Source of the DNA: Lipingzhangella_A rawalii
Lineage (GTDB): Bacteria; Actinomycetota; Actinomycetes; Streptosporangiales; Streptosporangiaceae
DNA: 64,000 nt
Direction of reading: 5' to 3'
Assembly: GCF_031628175.1 (NCBI RefSeq)
Contig: NZ_JAVLVT010000001.1
Span: 620,001-684,000, forward strand
In this document: in pieces, positions 41,591 to 51,445 of the stretch
Numbering within the stretch: the first letter of the stretch is position 1
Layout: each line of letters begins with the position of its first letter
Translations under genes and position numbers: made by a program
Notes under the pieces: generated by a model
What the model was told of the DNA's origin: nothing
The model's database searches: none
What the model saw: only the letters and a program-made list of their open reading frames with translations

Positions 41591-43198
41591 CTACACGCCG
41601 TAGACCCAGCTCGCCAGGGTGTACATGACGCCCAGCACGAGCAGCAGCGCGATGATGTTGAGCCACACCCCGGCCTTGACCATCTGGCCCACCTTGATGT
41701 GTCCGGTACCGAACACAATGGCGTTGGGCGGGGTGGCCACCGGCAGCATGAAGGCGAGCGATGCGGCCAGGGCGGCCGGAATGACCAGGGCCATCACGTC
41801 CAGATGCATGCCGATGGCAACCGCGGCCATGATGGGGATGAAGATGTTGGCGGTGGCGGTGTTGCTGGTCAGCTCGGTCAGCAACAGCACAATCCCTGCG
41901 ACGACCAGCACCAGCACCCATCCGGGCACGCCGGCGAGGCCCTCCACTCGCTCCCCGATCCAGGAGCTCAGGCCGCTGGCCTCGAACTGCGCGGACAGGG
42001 ACAGGCCACCGCCGAAGAGAAGCAGGATCCCCCAGGGGAGCTGGGCGGCGGTCGTCCAGTCCAACACCGGGGTGCCACGCCGCCCGTCGACGGGGATCAG
42101 GAACAGCACAATCGCCACGGTGATCGCGATTCCGGCGTCACTGACGCTTTCCAGCCACGGCGCCGCCGCGAGGACCGCGTCGATGCTCTGGAGGGTGGAG
42201 TTAAGGATCCAGGCCAGGGCGGCCAGTGCGAAGACCACGAGCACGATCCGCTCGCCCCGGGACATGGGACCCATCTCCCGCAGCTGGTCGCGAATGAGCT
42301 CGCGTCCCCCCTCCAACTCGGAGATCTTCGGGGGGAAGACCACGCGGGTCAGCACGAACCAACAGACCACCAGGAACACCGCGGCGAGGGGCACACCGAT
42401 GAGCATCCACTGGCCAAAACTCACGTGGATGTCGTGGTTCTCGGCGAGGTAGCCGGCCATGAACACATTGGGGGGTGTGCCGATCAGGGTGGATACCGAA
42501 CCGATCGAGGACGCGTAGGCGATTCCCAGCAGCAGCGCCGTGGCGAAGTTGGAATCGGTGTGGCCGCCCCGATTCTGTGCGACGAGCGCGAGCACCGAAA
42601 TGCCGATCGGCAGCATCATGATCGTGGTGGCAGTGTTGGACACCCACATCGTGATAAACGCGGTGGCAAGCATGAACCCCGCGATGAGCATGGTGGGACT
42701 GAACCCCACCCAGCTGACGATGGTCAGGGCGATGCGCCGGTGCAGGTTCCAGCGCTGCATGGCCAGCGCCAGCATGAATCCGCCCATGAACAGGAAGATG
42801 AGGTGGCTGGCGTAGGGGCTGGCCGCCCCACCGATATCCGTGACACCGAGAACGGGGAACAGCACCAGCGGGAGCAGTGCCGTGGCAGGCAGCGGGATCG
42901 CCTCGGTCATCCACCACACGGCCATCAGGGCGGCAACCGCCGCGGTGGCCCGCGCCAGGTGTGCGGGCGCCTCCGGGCTCAGGCCGAGCGCTTCCAGCTC
43001 GTCGGCACGCACCTGCCCGGCGGCCCCGTCGGGAACGGGGGGAACGATATCGGGCATGAGGATGTACAGCGCTATGGCCGCAACAATTCCGAGTACGAGC
43101 CCGATGCGTTTGCGTAGGGTCGAGTTGGTGTCCTCGGCGCTGCTGTGATCATCCTCCCTCGCCCCGGTATCGGTGGTGGATTCGGTGGTTGACGACAT
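41591..43198 (-). CDS. DASS/SLC13-family sodium-dependent carboxylate transporter
   Basis: A 535-residue polytopic membrane protein. It carries the DASS signatures SNTATTIMMLPI and TSNTATANIFIPI, the two Ser-Asn-Thr motifs that bind sodium and substrate, in two inverted repeats. It imports dicarboxylates, tricarboxylates or related anions such as sulfate. The N-terminal ~30 residues are Ser/Thr/Asp/Glu-rich and cytoplasmic. The ATG at 43198 has GAGGAG upstream; an in-frame start earlier is less likely. It is divergent from the TAXI binding protein and two-component system. Confidence 0.9.
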   Translation of the reverse strand: MSSTTESTTDTGAREDDHSSAEDTNSTLRKRIGLVLGIVAAIALYILMPDIVPPVPDGAAGQVRADELEALGLSPEAPAHLARATAAVAALMAVWWMTEAIPLPATALLPLVLFPVLGVTDIGGAASPYASHLIFLFMGGFMLALAMQRWNLHRRIALTIVSWVGFSPTMLIAGFMLATAFITMWVSNTATTIMMLPIGISVLALVAQNRGGHTDSNFATALLLGIAYASSIGSVSTLIGTPPNVFMAGYLAENHDIHVSFGQWMLIGVPLAAVFLVVCWFVLTRVVFPPKISELEGGRELIRDQLREMGPMSRGERIVLVVFALAALAWILNSTLQSIDAVLAAAPWLESVSDAGIAITVAIVLFLIPVDGRRGTPVLDWTTAAQLPWGILLLFGGGLSLSAQFEASGLSSWIGERVEGLAGVPGWVLVLVVAGIVLLLTELTSNTATANIFIPIMAAVAIGMHLDVMALVIPAALAASLAFMLPVATPPNAIVFGTGHIKVGQMVKAGVWLNIIALLLVLGVMYTLASWVYGV

Positions 43199-43419
43199 TC
43201 GGGGGACTCCTCGGTCTCCAATGGACGTGGTGGAAGGCGCGGCCGATCCGACCGCCGACACCCCGGATTACCTGGATGTTTCCCGGGGGTTGCCGCATGT
43301 GATGGTCATCACCGACCGCTGTTGCCCGCAAGACATCCCCGCAAGAGTTGGGATTCTTCTGACATTGCGCGACCCTGTGCACAACGACGGACACCATGCG
43401 CGCTCGCTAGACTGGCGGC

Positions 43420-44364
43420 GTGCGTGACCTGCCCGTATCCCGACGCACCACACTGCGGATCTCCGCCCTGGCGGCGGTCGCGGGGCTGGGAGCCGAGCAC
43501 GACAGCGAAGCGGCAACCATGCCCGCCGAGCTGCGGTTGGCCACCGGCCCGCCGGGGGCCGTGTACCGGGTGGTCGGCGCGGCACTGGCGGAGGCCCTGG
43601 AGGCGCACTTCCCCCACATGCAGGTGCACACGGTTCCCAGCCGCGCTTCCACGGACAATGTGGATCTCCTACGCGCGGGTGAGGTGGATATCGGCCTGTC
43701 CAGCCTCGACGCCGCTGCGACGGCGCACGGCGCGGCCCCCTCCGAGATTCGTGCCCTCGGGCGCATCTATGACAGTCATCTCCATCTGGTCGTCCCGGCG
43801 AGTTCCCGGGTGCGCAGTCTGGACGACGTGTCCAACCGGCGCGTGTCCCTCGGGGCCCGGGACTCGGGCACCGAATTCACCTGCCAGCGGCTCCTGGACC
43901 AGGCCGGGGTGGATGTGGAGGTGGTGCGCCTGGATCAGGCGGACTCCGCTCGGGCTCTGCACAACGGCCAGATCGACGCGGCATTCTCGCTGACCGGGAT
44001 TCCCACACCGGCGATCCTGGACCTGGCACGGGAACGCCGCCTGCGTCTGGTGGCCCTGCCCGAGGCCACGGATCTGCTGGCGCGGATCGATCCCGGGCCC
44101 TACGCCCCCGGGACCATTCCGGCCACGGCCTATCCCGGCCTGGCCAGCACCCCGACGGTCGCGGTGCCGAACGTGCTGCTGGCTCGGTCCCGACTGACCG
44201 TTGACACGGCGCGGCTGGTCACCGGGACAGTGTTTTCCCGGGCCGAGGCGATCGGCGCGAACCGACCGGAAGCCAGCCAGATCAACGTCCGCACCGGCAT
44301 CGCGACAGGGCCGCTTCCCCTACACCCGGGAGCGGTGGCGTGGTTCCGCGAGCAGAAACGTTAG
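43420..44364 (+). CDS. TAXI-family solute-binding protein
   Basis: A 314-residue protein of the TRAP-associated extracytoplasmic immunogenic (TAXI) family. A short signal-like region (RRTTLRISALAAVAGLG, possibly twin-arginine) precedes a mature domain with LRLATGPPGAVYRVVGAALA and SLGARDSGTEFTCQRLL, the ligand-binding landmarks. TAXI proteins deliver glutamate, glutarate or similar acids to TRAP membrane subunits, but no TRAP genes are present here. It ends four bases inside the convergent sensor kinase gene. It may act as the sensing partner of that kinase. GTG start. Confidence 0.82.
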   Translation: MRDLPVSRRTTLRISALAAVAGLGAEHDSEAATMPAELRLATGPPGAVYRVVGAALAEALEAHFPHMQVHTVPSRASTDNVDLLRAGEVDIGLSSLDAAATAHGAAPSEIRALGRIYDSHLHLVVPASSRVRSLDDVSNRRVSLGARDSGTEFTCQRLLDQAGVDVEVVRLDQADSARALHNGQIDAAFSLTGIPTPAILDLARERRLRLVALPEATDLLARIDPGPYAPGTIPATAYPGLASTPTVAVPNVLLARSRLTVDTARLVTGTVFSRAEAIGANRPEASQINVRTGIATGPLPLHPGAVAWFREQKR

Positions 44365-45782
44365 GGATCTCCATCCCGAACCAGTGGCAGTTCCACGTAC
44401 ACGGTGAGGCCGGGGCGAGACTCCCGTGCTGCCGCGCTGCTCGACTCCAGCCACAGCCGTCCCCCGGCGGCCTCAACCAGCTCCGCACAAATCGCCAGGC
44501 CCAGGCCACTTCCCGGAGTGTTCTGGTGTGTGGACGAACGCCAGAACCGGCCCAAAGCCGCACTCCGCTCGTCGGCGCCCAAGCCGATACCGTCGTCACA
44601 CACCCACAGGGCAACCCGATCGGCACCCTCGGATCCGGTTCCCGCCCCGATCTCCAGCCGGGTTCCTCCGGACAGGCGCAGTGCGTTACTGACGAGTTCG
44701 TCCAGAATGCTTCCGAGACCACCGGGGGGCTCCAACACCACCAGTGTCGACGGGACGTTGATGGTCAGGTCGATCCCGCCGTCGGCGGCGAGGGCCCGCC
44801 AGCGGGGCGCATGAGTGTCCATGATCTCGTCGACGTGGACCGGTTCGGCCTGCCGCGCGCTGTCCAGGCGCGTGGCGGCCAGCAGCGAATTCAACATCCG
44901 GTGCATGGCCTTGGTCTCCTCCACCGCTTCGGTGTGTGCCCGCCGGGCGTCGGGCCCATCGAGATACACCCCGAGGTTCTCCACCGCCAGGCGCAGGCTG
45001 GCCAGCGGGTTACGCAGCTGGTGGGAGGCGTCGGAGACGAAGGCCCGCTGCCGCTGGAGCGCACGGTCCACCACCTCGACCATGGTGTTGAAGGACCGGG
45101 ACAGGCGCCGCAACTCCGGCGGTCCTCCCGAGGCCGACACCCGGGTGGCCAGGTCGCCCTCCGCAACGGCGGCGGTCGCCTCATCAAGCTGACGCACCGG
45201 CCGCAACACCCAGCGCGACACCGGCCAGGTGACCGCCGCGAGGCCGGCCAACGGCACCAGCGCCGCCAGCCCGATCCACGCCCAGCTGCCCAGCACGTCG
45301 ACCGCGAGGGACCGCGTGCCCGCATGGGCGACGACCACCCCCACCACCTCGGTGTCCCGTCCGACCGGTTCGGCCACCACCATCGGGGCCTGATTCCAGG
45401 GCCAGACGACAGTGGGCGGCTCGGGGCGGTACCCGGCCAGGGCCTGGTCCACGATGCGTTCCGTTTCGGGGGCCGCCAGCCAGTCCGGGGACGGGGAGCT
45501 TCTGGGCCAGGAGGCCAGCACGACCTCACCCGCCGGGTCCACCAGTGCCACCGGAATGTCGTACACCTCCGCGTAGCGGCGCAGTTCCAGTTCCAGAGCT
45601 TCGGTACGGTCGCTGGACAGCGCCGTCTCAGCGAGGGAGGCGAACCGCCCCACGTCGTTGAGCCGATCAATGTAGGTGTCCTGGGTCCGTTGCTGCGCGA
45701 CGATTCCACCCACCGGACCCCCCAGCGCCGCCACCAGCAACACGGCCAACGGCAGCAGAACCGCGAGGAGACGACGCAGCAT
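44361..45782 (-). CDS. Sensor histidine kinase
   Basis: A 473-residue membrane kinase. Helix 1 at ~5-27 and helix 2 at ~163-188 flank an extracytoplasmic sensor region of ~130 residues; HAMP follows, then the H-box ASHQLRNPLAS with phospho-acceptor His-254, and the N, G1 and G2 boxes (LDELVSNALRLS, CDDGIGLG, GSGLGLAI). The ATG overlaps the stop of the response regulator gene (TGATG). Its architecture and the adjacent TAXI and DASS genes recall the TctD/TctE control of carboxylate uptake. The signal is not known. Confidence 0.9.
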   Translation of the reverse strand: MLRRLLAVLLPLAVLLVAALGGPVGGIVAQQRTQDTYIDRLNDVGRFASLAETALSSDRTEALELELRRYAEVYDIPVALVDPAGEVVLASWPRSSPSPDWLAAPETERIVDQALAGYRPEPPTVVWPWNQAPMVVAEPVGRDTEVVGVVVAHAGTRSLAVDVLGSWAWIGLAALVPLAGLAAVTWPVSRWVLRPVRQLDEATAAVAEGDLATRVSASGGPPELRRLSRSFNTMVEVVDRALQRQRAFVSDASHQLRNPLASLRLAVENLGVYLDGPDARRAHTEAVEETKAMHRMLNSLLAATRLDSARQAEPVHVDEIMDTHAPRWRALAADGGIDLTINVPSTLVVLEPPGGLGSILDELVSNALRLSGGTRLEIGAGTGSEGADRVALWVCDDGIGLGADERSAALGRFWRSSTHQNTPGSGLGLAICAELVEAAGGRLWLESSSAAARESRPGLTVYVELPLVRDGDP

Positions 45783-46480
45783 CAGGACGAGGTGGGGTTC
45801 ACGACCGGGGTGGGCTCGGCACGCAGCCGGTAGCCGACCCCGCGCACGGTCTGGATCGGTACCGTAGTGCCGATCTTGGCGCGCAGGGCCGCGATGTGTG
45901 TATCCAGGGTGCGGGTTGCGGCCTCCCAGGTGCTGGCCCATACCTGGTCGAGAATCGTCGACCGGTCGACCACCGCTGGAGCGCGGCTGGCCAGCAGCGC
46001 CAGCAGGTCGAACTCCTTGCGCGTCAGCTCGACGGTGCGCCCATCGAGAGTGACGCCCCGCACCTCAGTGTCCACGACGAGCGGGCCCAGCCGCAGCGGC
46101 TCGGCCGCGGCGGTCGAAACGGCCCGTGCCGCCCTGGTACGACGCAACACCGCATCGATACGTGCCAGCAGCTCGGGAACACCGAAGGGCTTGACCACAT
46201 AGTCGTCGGCACCGGTCCGCAATCCACGTACGCGTTCACGTTCCTCGGCCCGGGCCGTCACCGCGATCACGGCCGTCTCGGGGCGACGACGTAGCTCACG
46301 CAAGACGTCGATTCCATCAGCGTCGGGCAGCCCGAGATCGAGCAGTACCACGTCCGCGGGTGCGGCACTGCGGGCCGCGGCCGCGGACGCCACCCGCGAC
46401 ACCTCGAATCCGGCGTTGCGCAGGGCTGTGGACAACCCGCGCGCCACTCGGTCGTCGTCCTCCACCACCAGGATGCGCAT
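45782..46480 (-). CDS. OmpR-family response regulator
   Basis: A 232-residue regulator: receiver domain with the acidic pocket EDDD, phospho-acceptor Asp-48 (LLDLGLPD) and VVKPFG, then an OmpR/PhoB winged helix at ~130-222 with TVRGVGYRLR. It is translated with the kinase gene and is likely to control the DASS transporter and/or TAXI protein upstream of it. The ATG start has no strong ribosome site but the reading frame and spacing are normal. Confidence 0.92.
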   Translation of the reverse strand: MRILVVEDDDRVARGLSTALRNAGFEVSRVASAAAARSAAPADVVLLDLGLPDADGIDVLRELRRRPETAVIAVTARAEERERVRGLRTGADDYVVKPFGVPELLARIDAVLRRTRAARAVSTAAAEPLRLGPLVVDTEVRGVTLDGRTVELTRKEFDLLALLASRAPAVVDRSTILDQVWASTWEAATRTLDTHIAALRAKIGTTVPIQTVRGVGYRLRAEPTPVVNPTSS

Positions 46481-46635
46481 ATCTCACCATGCTAGAGCGC
46501 ATTCGGCGAGCAGCCACGGAACGGGCCCGCGGCACCCAGCCAACCGGGATGGCGGGCACGTCCGTCGACAACGTCACCGCGGAGCGCGTAGCTTGCTGGT
46601 GGCCACATCACCGCTGGGAGAATCGGAGACGCCGC

Positions 46636-47904
46636 ATGCCGACGAACGTACAGGCCGCGCTTGCTGGGCTGAACGCAATCCGCCCCACACTTACTGAGCT
46701 GTACAAGGACCTGCACCAGCATCCGGAACTGTCGTTCGCCGAGCACCGCACCGCCGAAGTCGTCGCCCAGCGACTGAGCGAGATCGGCCTGGAGGTGACC
46801 ACAGGCGTCGGCCACACGGGCGTGGTGGGTGTGCTCCGCAACGGTGTGGGTCCCACGGTGCTGCTCCGCGCGGACTTCGACGCGCTTCCGGTGGCGGAGC
46901 AGACAGGGCTGGCCTATGCCAGCACCGCCACGGGCACGGACCCTGACGGGACAACCGTCCCCGTAATGCACGCCTGCGGCCACGATATGCACGTATCCTG
47001 CCTGGAGGGGGCGCTGCGTCTGCTGCGCAACGCCGCTCACCTGTGGTCGGGGACCGTGCTGGCCGTGTTCCAGCCCGCCGAGGAGATCGGCACGGGGGCG
47101 CGGGCGATGATCGAGGACGGCCTGTTCGAACGGTTCGGCACTCCCAGTGTGTGCCTGGGGCAGCATGTCATGCCGGTTCCGGCGGGAACGGTTGCAGCGC
47201 ATCCCGGCCCGTGCTTCTCGGCGTCCGACTCGTTTCGAGTCACCCTCCACGGCACCGGTGGGCACGGCTCGCGCCCCGAAGCGGCGGTGGATCCGGTGGT
47301 GATGGCGGCAGCTACGGTGATGCGGCTCCAGACCGTCGTCTCGCGGGAGATCGCAGGCGACGACATGGCGGTGGTGACCGTGGGCTCGCTGCACGCCGGC
47401 AGCAAGGAGAACATCATCCCGGACAGCGCCGAGTTGAAGCTGAACATCCGGAGCTACGACGAGGAGGTGCGCCAGACCGTGCTCGCGGCCGTGCGGCGGA
47501 TCATCCACGCCGAATCGGTCGCAGCCGGGGCACCCCGAGAACCACGCATCGAGCCGCTCGGTGAGTTTCCGGTTCTGGTGAACACCCCCGAAGCCACCGA
47601 GCACACCATGGACGCCTTTCGCGACCACTTCGGTGACAGCCGGGTCTTCGACTCCGGGCGGATCACCGGGAGCGAGGACGTGGGCCTCTTCGCAGAGGCC
47701 GCCGGGGCTCCGAACTGCTACTGGCTGTTCGGCGGAGCCGATCCCGACACCTATGCGCGGGCCGCAGAGGCCGGGCGCGTGGCCCAGGACATCCCCGCCA
47801 ACCATTCCCCGTTCTTCGCTCCGGTCATCGAACCGACGCTGGGAACCGGGGTGTCGGCCATGGTCACTGCCGCACTCGCCTGGCTGGGACCGCCGCAGGT
47901 ATAG
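46636..47904 (+). CDS. M20-family amidohydrolase
   Basis: A 422-residue metallo-hydrolase of the peptidase M20D/AbgB class (hippurate, N-acyl-amino-acid or indole-acetyl-amino-acid hydrolases). Metal-site motifs are RADFDALPV, HACGHDMH (bridging Cys/His), FQPAEEIGTGA and the C-terminal ANHSPFF His; the dimerisation lid domain is ~185-300. Cytoplasmic, no signal. The ATG at 46636 begins the conserved part; an in-frame extension into the divergent promoter region is unlikely. The nearest neighbour is divergent, so it is transcribed alone. Confidence 0.88.
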   Translation: MPTNVQAALAGLNAIRPTLTELYKDLHQHPELSFAEHRTAEVVAQRLSEIGLEVTTGVGHTGVVGVLRNGVGPTVLLRADFDALPVAEQTGLAYASTATGTDPDGTTVPVMHACGHDMHVSCLEGALRLLRNAAHLWSGTVLAVFQPAEEIGTGARAMIEDGLFERFGTPSVCLGQHVMPVPAGTVAAHPGPCFSASDSFRVTLHGTGGHGSRPEAAVDPVVMAAATVMRLQTVVSREIAGDDMAVVTVGSLHAGSKENIIPDSAELKLNIRSYDEEVRQTVLAAVRRIIHAESVAAGAPREPRIEPLGEFPVLVNTPEATEHTMDAFRDHFGDSRVFDSGRITGSEDVGLFAEAAGAPNCYWLFGGADPDTYARAAEAGRVAQDIPANHSPFFAPVIEPTLGTGVSAMVTAALAWLGPPQV

Positions 47905-48006
47905 CCGCTGGCCCCGGCCGCATCGCAGCATGCAGGAATCGCTAACCTCACCATCGTGCGGTAGCTGAACCAACCGCCGCGACAGCCCGGAACGAGAGAG
48001 CCCGCG

Positions 48007-50374
48007 ATGTCCGACACCCCTCCCCCCAGCTCGTCCAATATCCCGGCTCCACCGCCCGAACTGCCCGAGGAACTGACCCCCCTGCACAACAGCGATCCAC
48101 GCTCGCTAGGACCGTTTCGGATCGTGGGGCGGCTCGGTTCTGGTGGGATGGGCGTGGTATTCGGTGCGCTGGATGACAACGACCATTGTGTCGCGGTCAA
48201 GACCATTCATGCGGAAAACGCTGCCGACCCTGCGCTTCGCTCCGCCTTCACCACGGAGATCGACCTGTTGGCGCAGGTACACGGAATGTGCGCCCCACGC
48301 CTGTACGCCGCCGACCCAACGGCCACCACACCGTGGCTGGCGTGTTCCTATGTTCCGGGGCATAACCTCCGCGGCTACGTCAACAAATACGGCCCCCTGT
48401 CCGGTGCGCACCTCACCGCCGTTGCCGCCGGGATCGCCGAGGCCCTGGTTGCGGTGCATGCCGCCGGGGTGGTCCATCGGGACATGAAACCCGCCAACGT
48501 CATCCTCGCACCCAGCGGCCCCACCCTGGTGGACTTCGGTATCGCCGCACCCGTCGACGCGGGCGCAGAACACGGTCCCAGTTACGGAACTCCGGGCTGG
48601 ACCGCCCCAGAGCGTTATTCCGGAGCCGCCCCCCCACCCAGCCGCGGACGTGTTCGCCTGGGGTGCACTGGTTGCCCTGGCCGCGACCGGACACGATCCG
48701 TTCGGCAGCGGGACCGCCACCGAGCTGCGGGAACGGGTTCGGGACGGTCACGCCGATCTGGAAGGCGTACCGGCGGACCTGGCGTCCTTGGTTGCCGCCG
48801 CCCTGAGCGTGGATCCCGGCCAACGTCCGCACGCGGCCCAACTTCTGGAGCACATCCTGCCCGCCCCACCAGCGGACACGACGGCTCCCCAGCCCGACGT
48901 CGAGAACTTCGGTTCCTCAGCTCGTACTCGGCTCGCCCTGTTCCTGGCCGAGCACTGGCGGGGCTTCTCCGCCGCCGGCCACGATCCGGCCCTTTGGGCG
49001 GCAGCCACCGGGAGCGCGGTGACCGCCGGGGCAGCCGGGCTTGCGGGGGCAGCGACACTGCCGGCCATGGGCGGTGCGCCGGCCACAGCCGGTGGCGCGG
49101 GCAGCGCAACCATAACGGGCGGTGGAATCAGTGCCGCCAGCATGACCGGTGGTGGCGCGGGTGCGGGCGGAACGATCCCAGCGGCCAGCCTCACCGGGGC
49201 CGGTGCGACCGCGAGCTCGGGAATGGGCACCGGCACGATCGCAGCAATTAGTGCAGGAGCCATCGTGGTGACCGCGGCGGCAGGTGGGGGTGGATATCTT
49301 GCCTACGAACAACTCCGCGACCCCACGCCTCAGGAAGCCGTCGAACAGGCCATCGAGATGGTCACAACCGCACAGAGCATAGAAGCCGAGCGAACGTGGG
49401 AGGTGGGCGCCCAACGTGCCGCGGAACTCTACGGCGACACCCACGATCCCGAGACGATGATCGCCCTGTCCCAGCAGACCTACACCCACAGCTACACCAG
49501 CACGCCCGAGCCACGTTTCGCGACGGCTGTGAGCGGCGACGGCGCCGTTGGCGGGTATCTGCACGTGGATGGCCAGCTCCTGTACGAGAACCCGGAGGAC
49601 CCCCTGGATGGCTACCGTGAAGTGGGGGCTTCCGACGGGGCGCAGCCCCTGGACCATCCCACGAACTTGGAGAACCCCACCACACACACCCCCCGGTCCC
49701 TGACCACCGAACTCCGCGCGATCGCCGAATCCCCAGCGGTCACCGATGCCGAGGACTTCGACGACAGCGACAGCAACAACGACACTGCGGCCGGCCAGGA
49801 AACCTGGCTGCTGTCCGGGACCTTCGATCACGAAGCACTCGTCACCGTGGACGAACCCTCCCTCCAGGGAGAGATCCAGCAGGAACTCCGGAGCGAGGAG
49901 GCCGAATTCGAGCTGTGGCTGTCCGTCGAGGACGCACAGCCCGTGCAGTTGGAGTACAGCAGCCCCAGTGAGCGGGTCACTCTGGAGTTCCTGGAGCTCA
50001 ACGGATCGGTAAGCATCGATGCACCCGATGCGGACGACATTATCGTGGCTCGTTGCGCCGAACCGTTCCCCGGACCAGCGGGAGACCTCTACCTTGATCC
50101 GGTCACCCCGGGGTTGGACTGCGCCGAGGCGCGGCGCGTCCTGGACGGCTACTACGAGAACCCGAGCGGGGAAGTTCGGGGAAGCAGTGGCAGGGGAACC
50201 TTTGAGGACTGGTTCTGCTCCTGGACCCCGGAAAGCCAGGTGACACCGGCAGCGGCCGACTACGTCGGCAGTTGCAGCCGCGCGGACGGCGTGGCTGACG
50301 GCCTCTCCGCCGCACAGTCCATCGCCCCCGAGGATTTCGAGGAGACCTTCGAGCTCTACACGGAGCCGAGGTAG
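48007..50374 (+). pseudogene. Ser/Thr protein kinase, frameshifted
   Basis: A membrane-anchored PknB-type kinase read in two frames. Frame one (48007 to ~48635) has Gly-rich loop GRLGSGGMG, Lys-65, HRDMKPAN (157-164) and DFG (176-178). The kinase continues in the +1 frame with DVFAWGALVALAATG, then a linker, an Ala/Gly/Thr-rich region, one membrane helix (GTIAAISAGAIVV) and an extracytoplasmic ~330-residue domain with late cysteines. The switch coincides with a run of seven C at 48629-48635: six C would restore one frame of about 788 residues. It is either a sequencing error, a recent mutation or slippage at the run. Substrates are unknown. The ATG has a GAGAG site. Confidence 0.8.
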
Positions 50375-50381
50375 TCATCGG

Positions 50382-51281
50382 TCAGCCACGTCGAATCCGA
50401 CCGGTCCGGACCAGCCGCGGCCCGAAGTCGTAGCCGACCTCCTCCAGGCGCTCCCGAGCGGCCTTGGCGCGAAGCACGGTGATCTCGTCGAACAGCTGGT
50501 TGTACAGCACGTTCGGGGTCAGGTGCAGTGTGGCGCGGACCGCCCCCAGCCCCGCGCTGGTGGCGGCCTCGACACCGGGGAACTCCGGAAGGATTCCGTA
50601 GGCGTCCCGGGCCCAACGCGGAAGGCTGTAGTAGGCCAGTGCACCGATCGGCAGCCACAGTGGCTTCATGGGGGCGAGCCAGGCCAGCCGTTGTGGGACG
50701 CGCGGCCACATCAGGAATCGGGTGGCCGCACGGGCCTCCTCAGTGACGCGGAGGCGGGGACGCATCTCGGCGAGATAGCGCCGCATCTGGGCCGTGGATC
50801 CGGGCACGTCCCGGGGTTCGAGGCCGACGTATGTGGCGGTACGCTGCTGTTCCGCGAAGTAGGCATCGGCCCCGGCCTCGCTGATGCGCAGTCCGGACCG
50901 GGTGACGATCTCCAGGTAGGACGTCACCTCGGCACAGTGCACCCACAGCAACAGCTCGGGGTCGTCGGCGCGGTGTCCCTTCCCGGTCTCGGGGTCGGTG
51001 AAGGAGATGCTTCGGTGGACAGCCCGCACCCGCCGCCCGACCTCGTCGGCCTCGGCTGGGGTTCCGTAGGTGGTCACCGCCACGAAGTCGGCGGTACGCA
51101 GGAGTCGCCCGGTGGGATCCCGCATAAAGTCCGAGCGCTGCCACACGCCCTGCATCGCCACCGGATGCAGGGCCTGCAACATGAGCGCTCGCACCCCCGC
51201 CACCCACATGGCACGGTCGAGGTGCACCGCCCAGGTGACGCTCTCCGGGGCGGAAACGGTGAGACCGGCGCTTGCTCCCAT
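50382..51281 (-). CDS. MpaB-family oxygenase (DUF2236)
   Basis: A 299-residue protein of the DUF2236/MpaB family, heme-type oxygenases first known from rubber and mycophenolate pathways. Family marks are SVTWAVHLDRAMWVAGVRALMLQALHPVAMQGV, the WVHCAEVTSY His, and RFLMWPRVPQ. The bacterial role is mostly unknown; substrates may be isoprenoid lipids. It is convergent with the kinase gene (eight bases between stops) and divergent from the molybdopterin oxidoreductase. The ATG at 51281 fits the family start; the frame extends further without support. Confidence 0.8.
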   Translation of the reverse strand: MGASAGLTVSAPESVTWAVHLDRAMWVAGVRALMLQALHPVAMQGVWQRSDFMRDPTGRLLRTADFVAVTTYGTPAEADEVGRRVRAVHRSISFTDPETGKGHRADDPELLLWVHCAEVTSYLEIVTRSGLRISEAGADAYFAEQQRTATYVGLEPRDVPGSTAQMRRYLAEMRPRLRVTEEARAATRFLMWPRVPQRLAWLAPMKPLWLPIGALAYYSLPRWARDAYGILPEFPGVEAATSAGLGAVRATLHLTPNVLYNQLFDEITVLRAKAARERLEEVGYDFGPRLVRTGRIRRG

Positions 51282-51445
51282 GGGTGAAATGTCACCACAC
51301 GACGTGCGTGGACGAAAACGGGGGGCTCCCCCGGCCTCGCCCACGTCCCCAGCCCGTGGGTCCGTGGGTCCGCCCACCACAGCGAGTCCCACCCCGCACA
51401 CCCCATTCTCGAATTGGCACCAATCCGCCAGGCCGTGGGCGCCGA

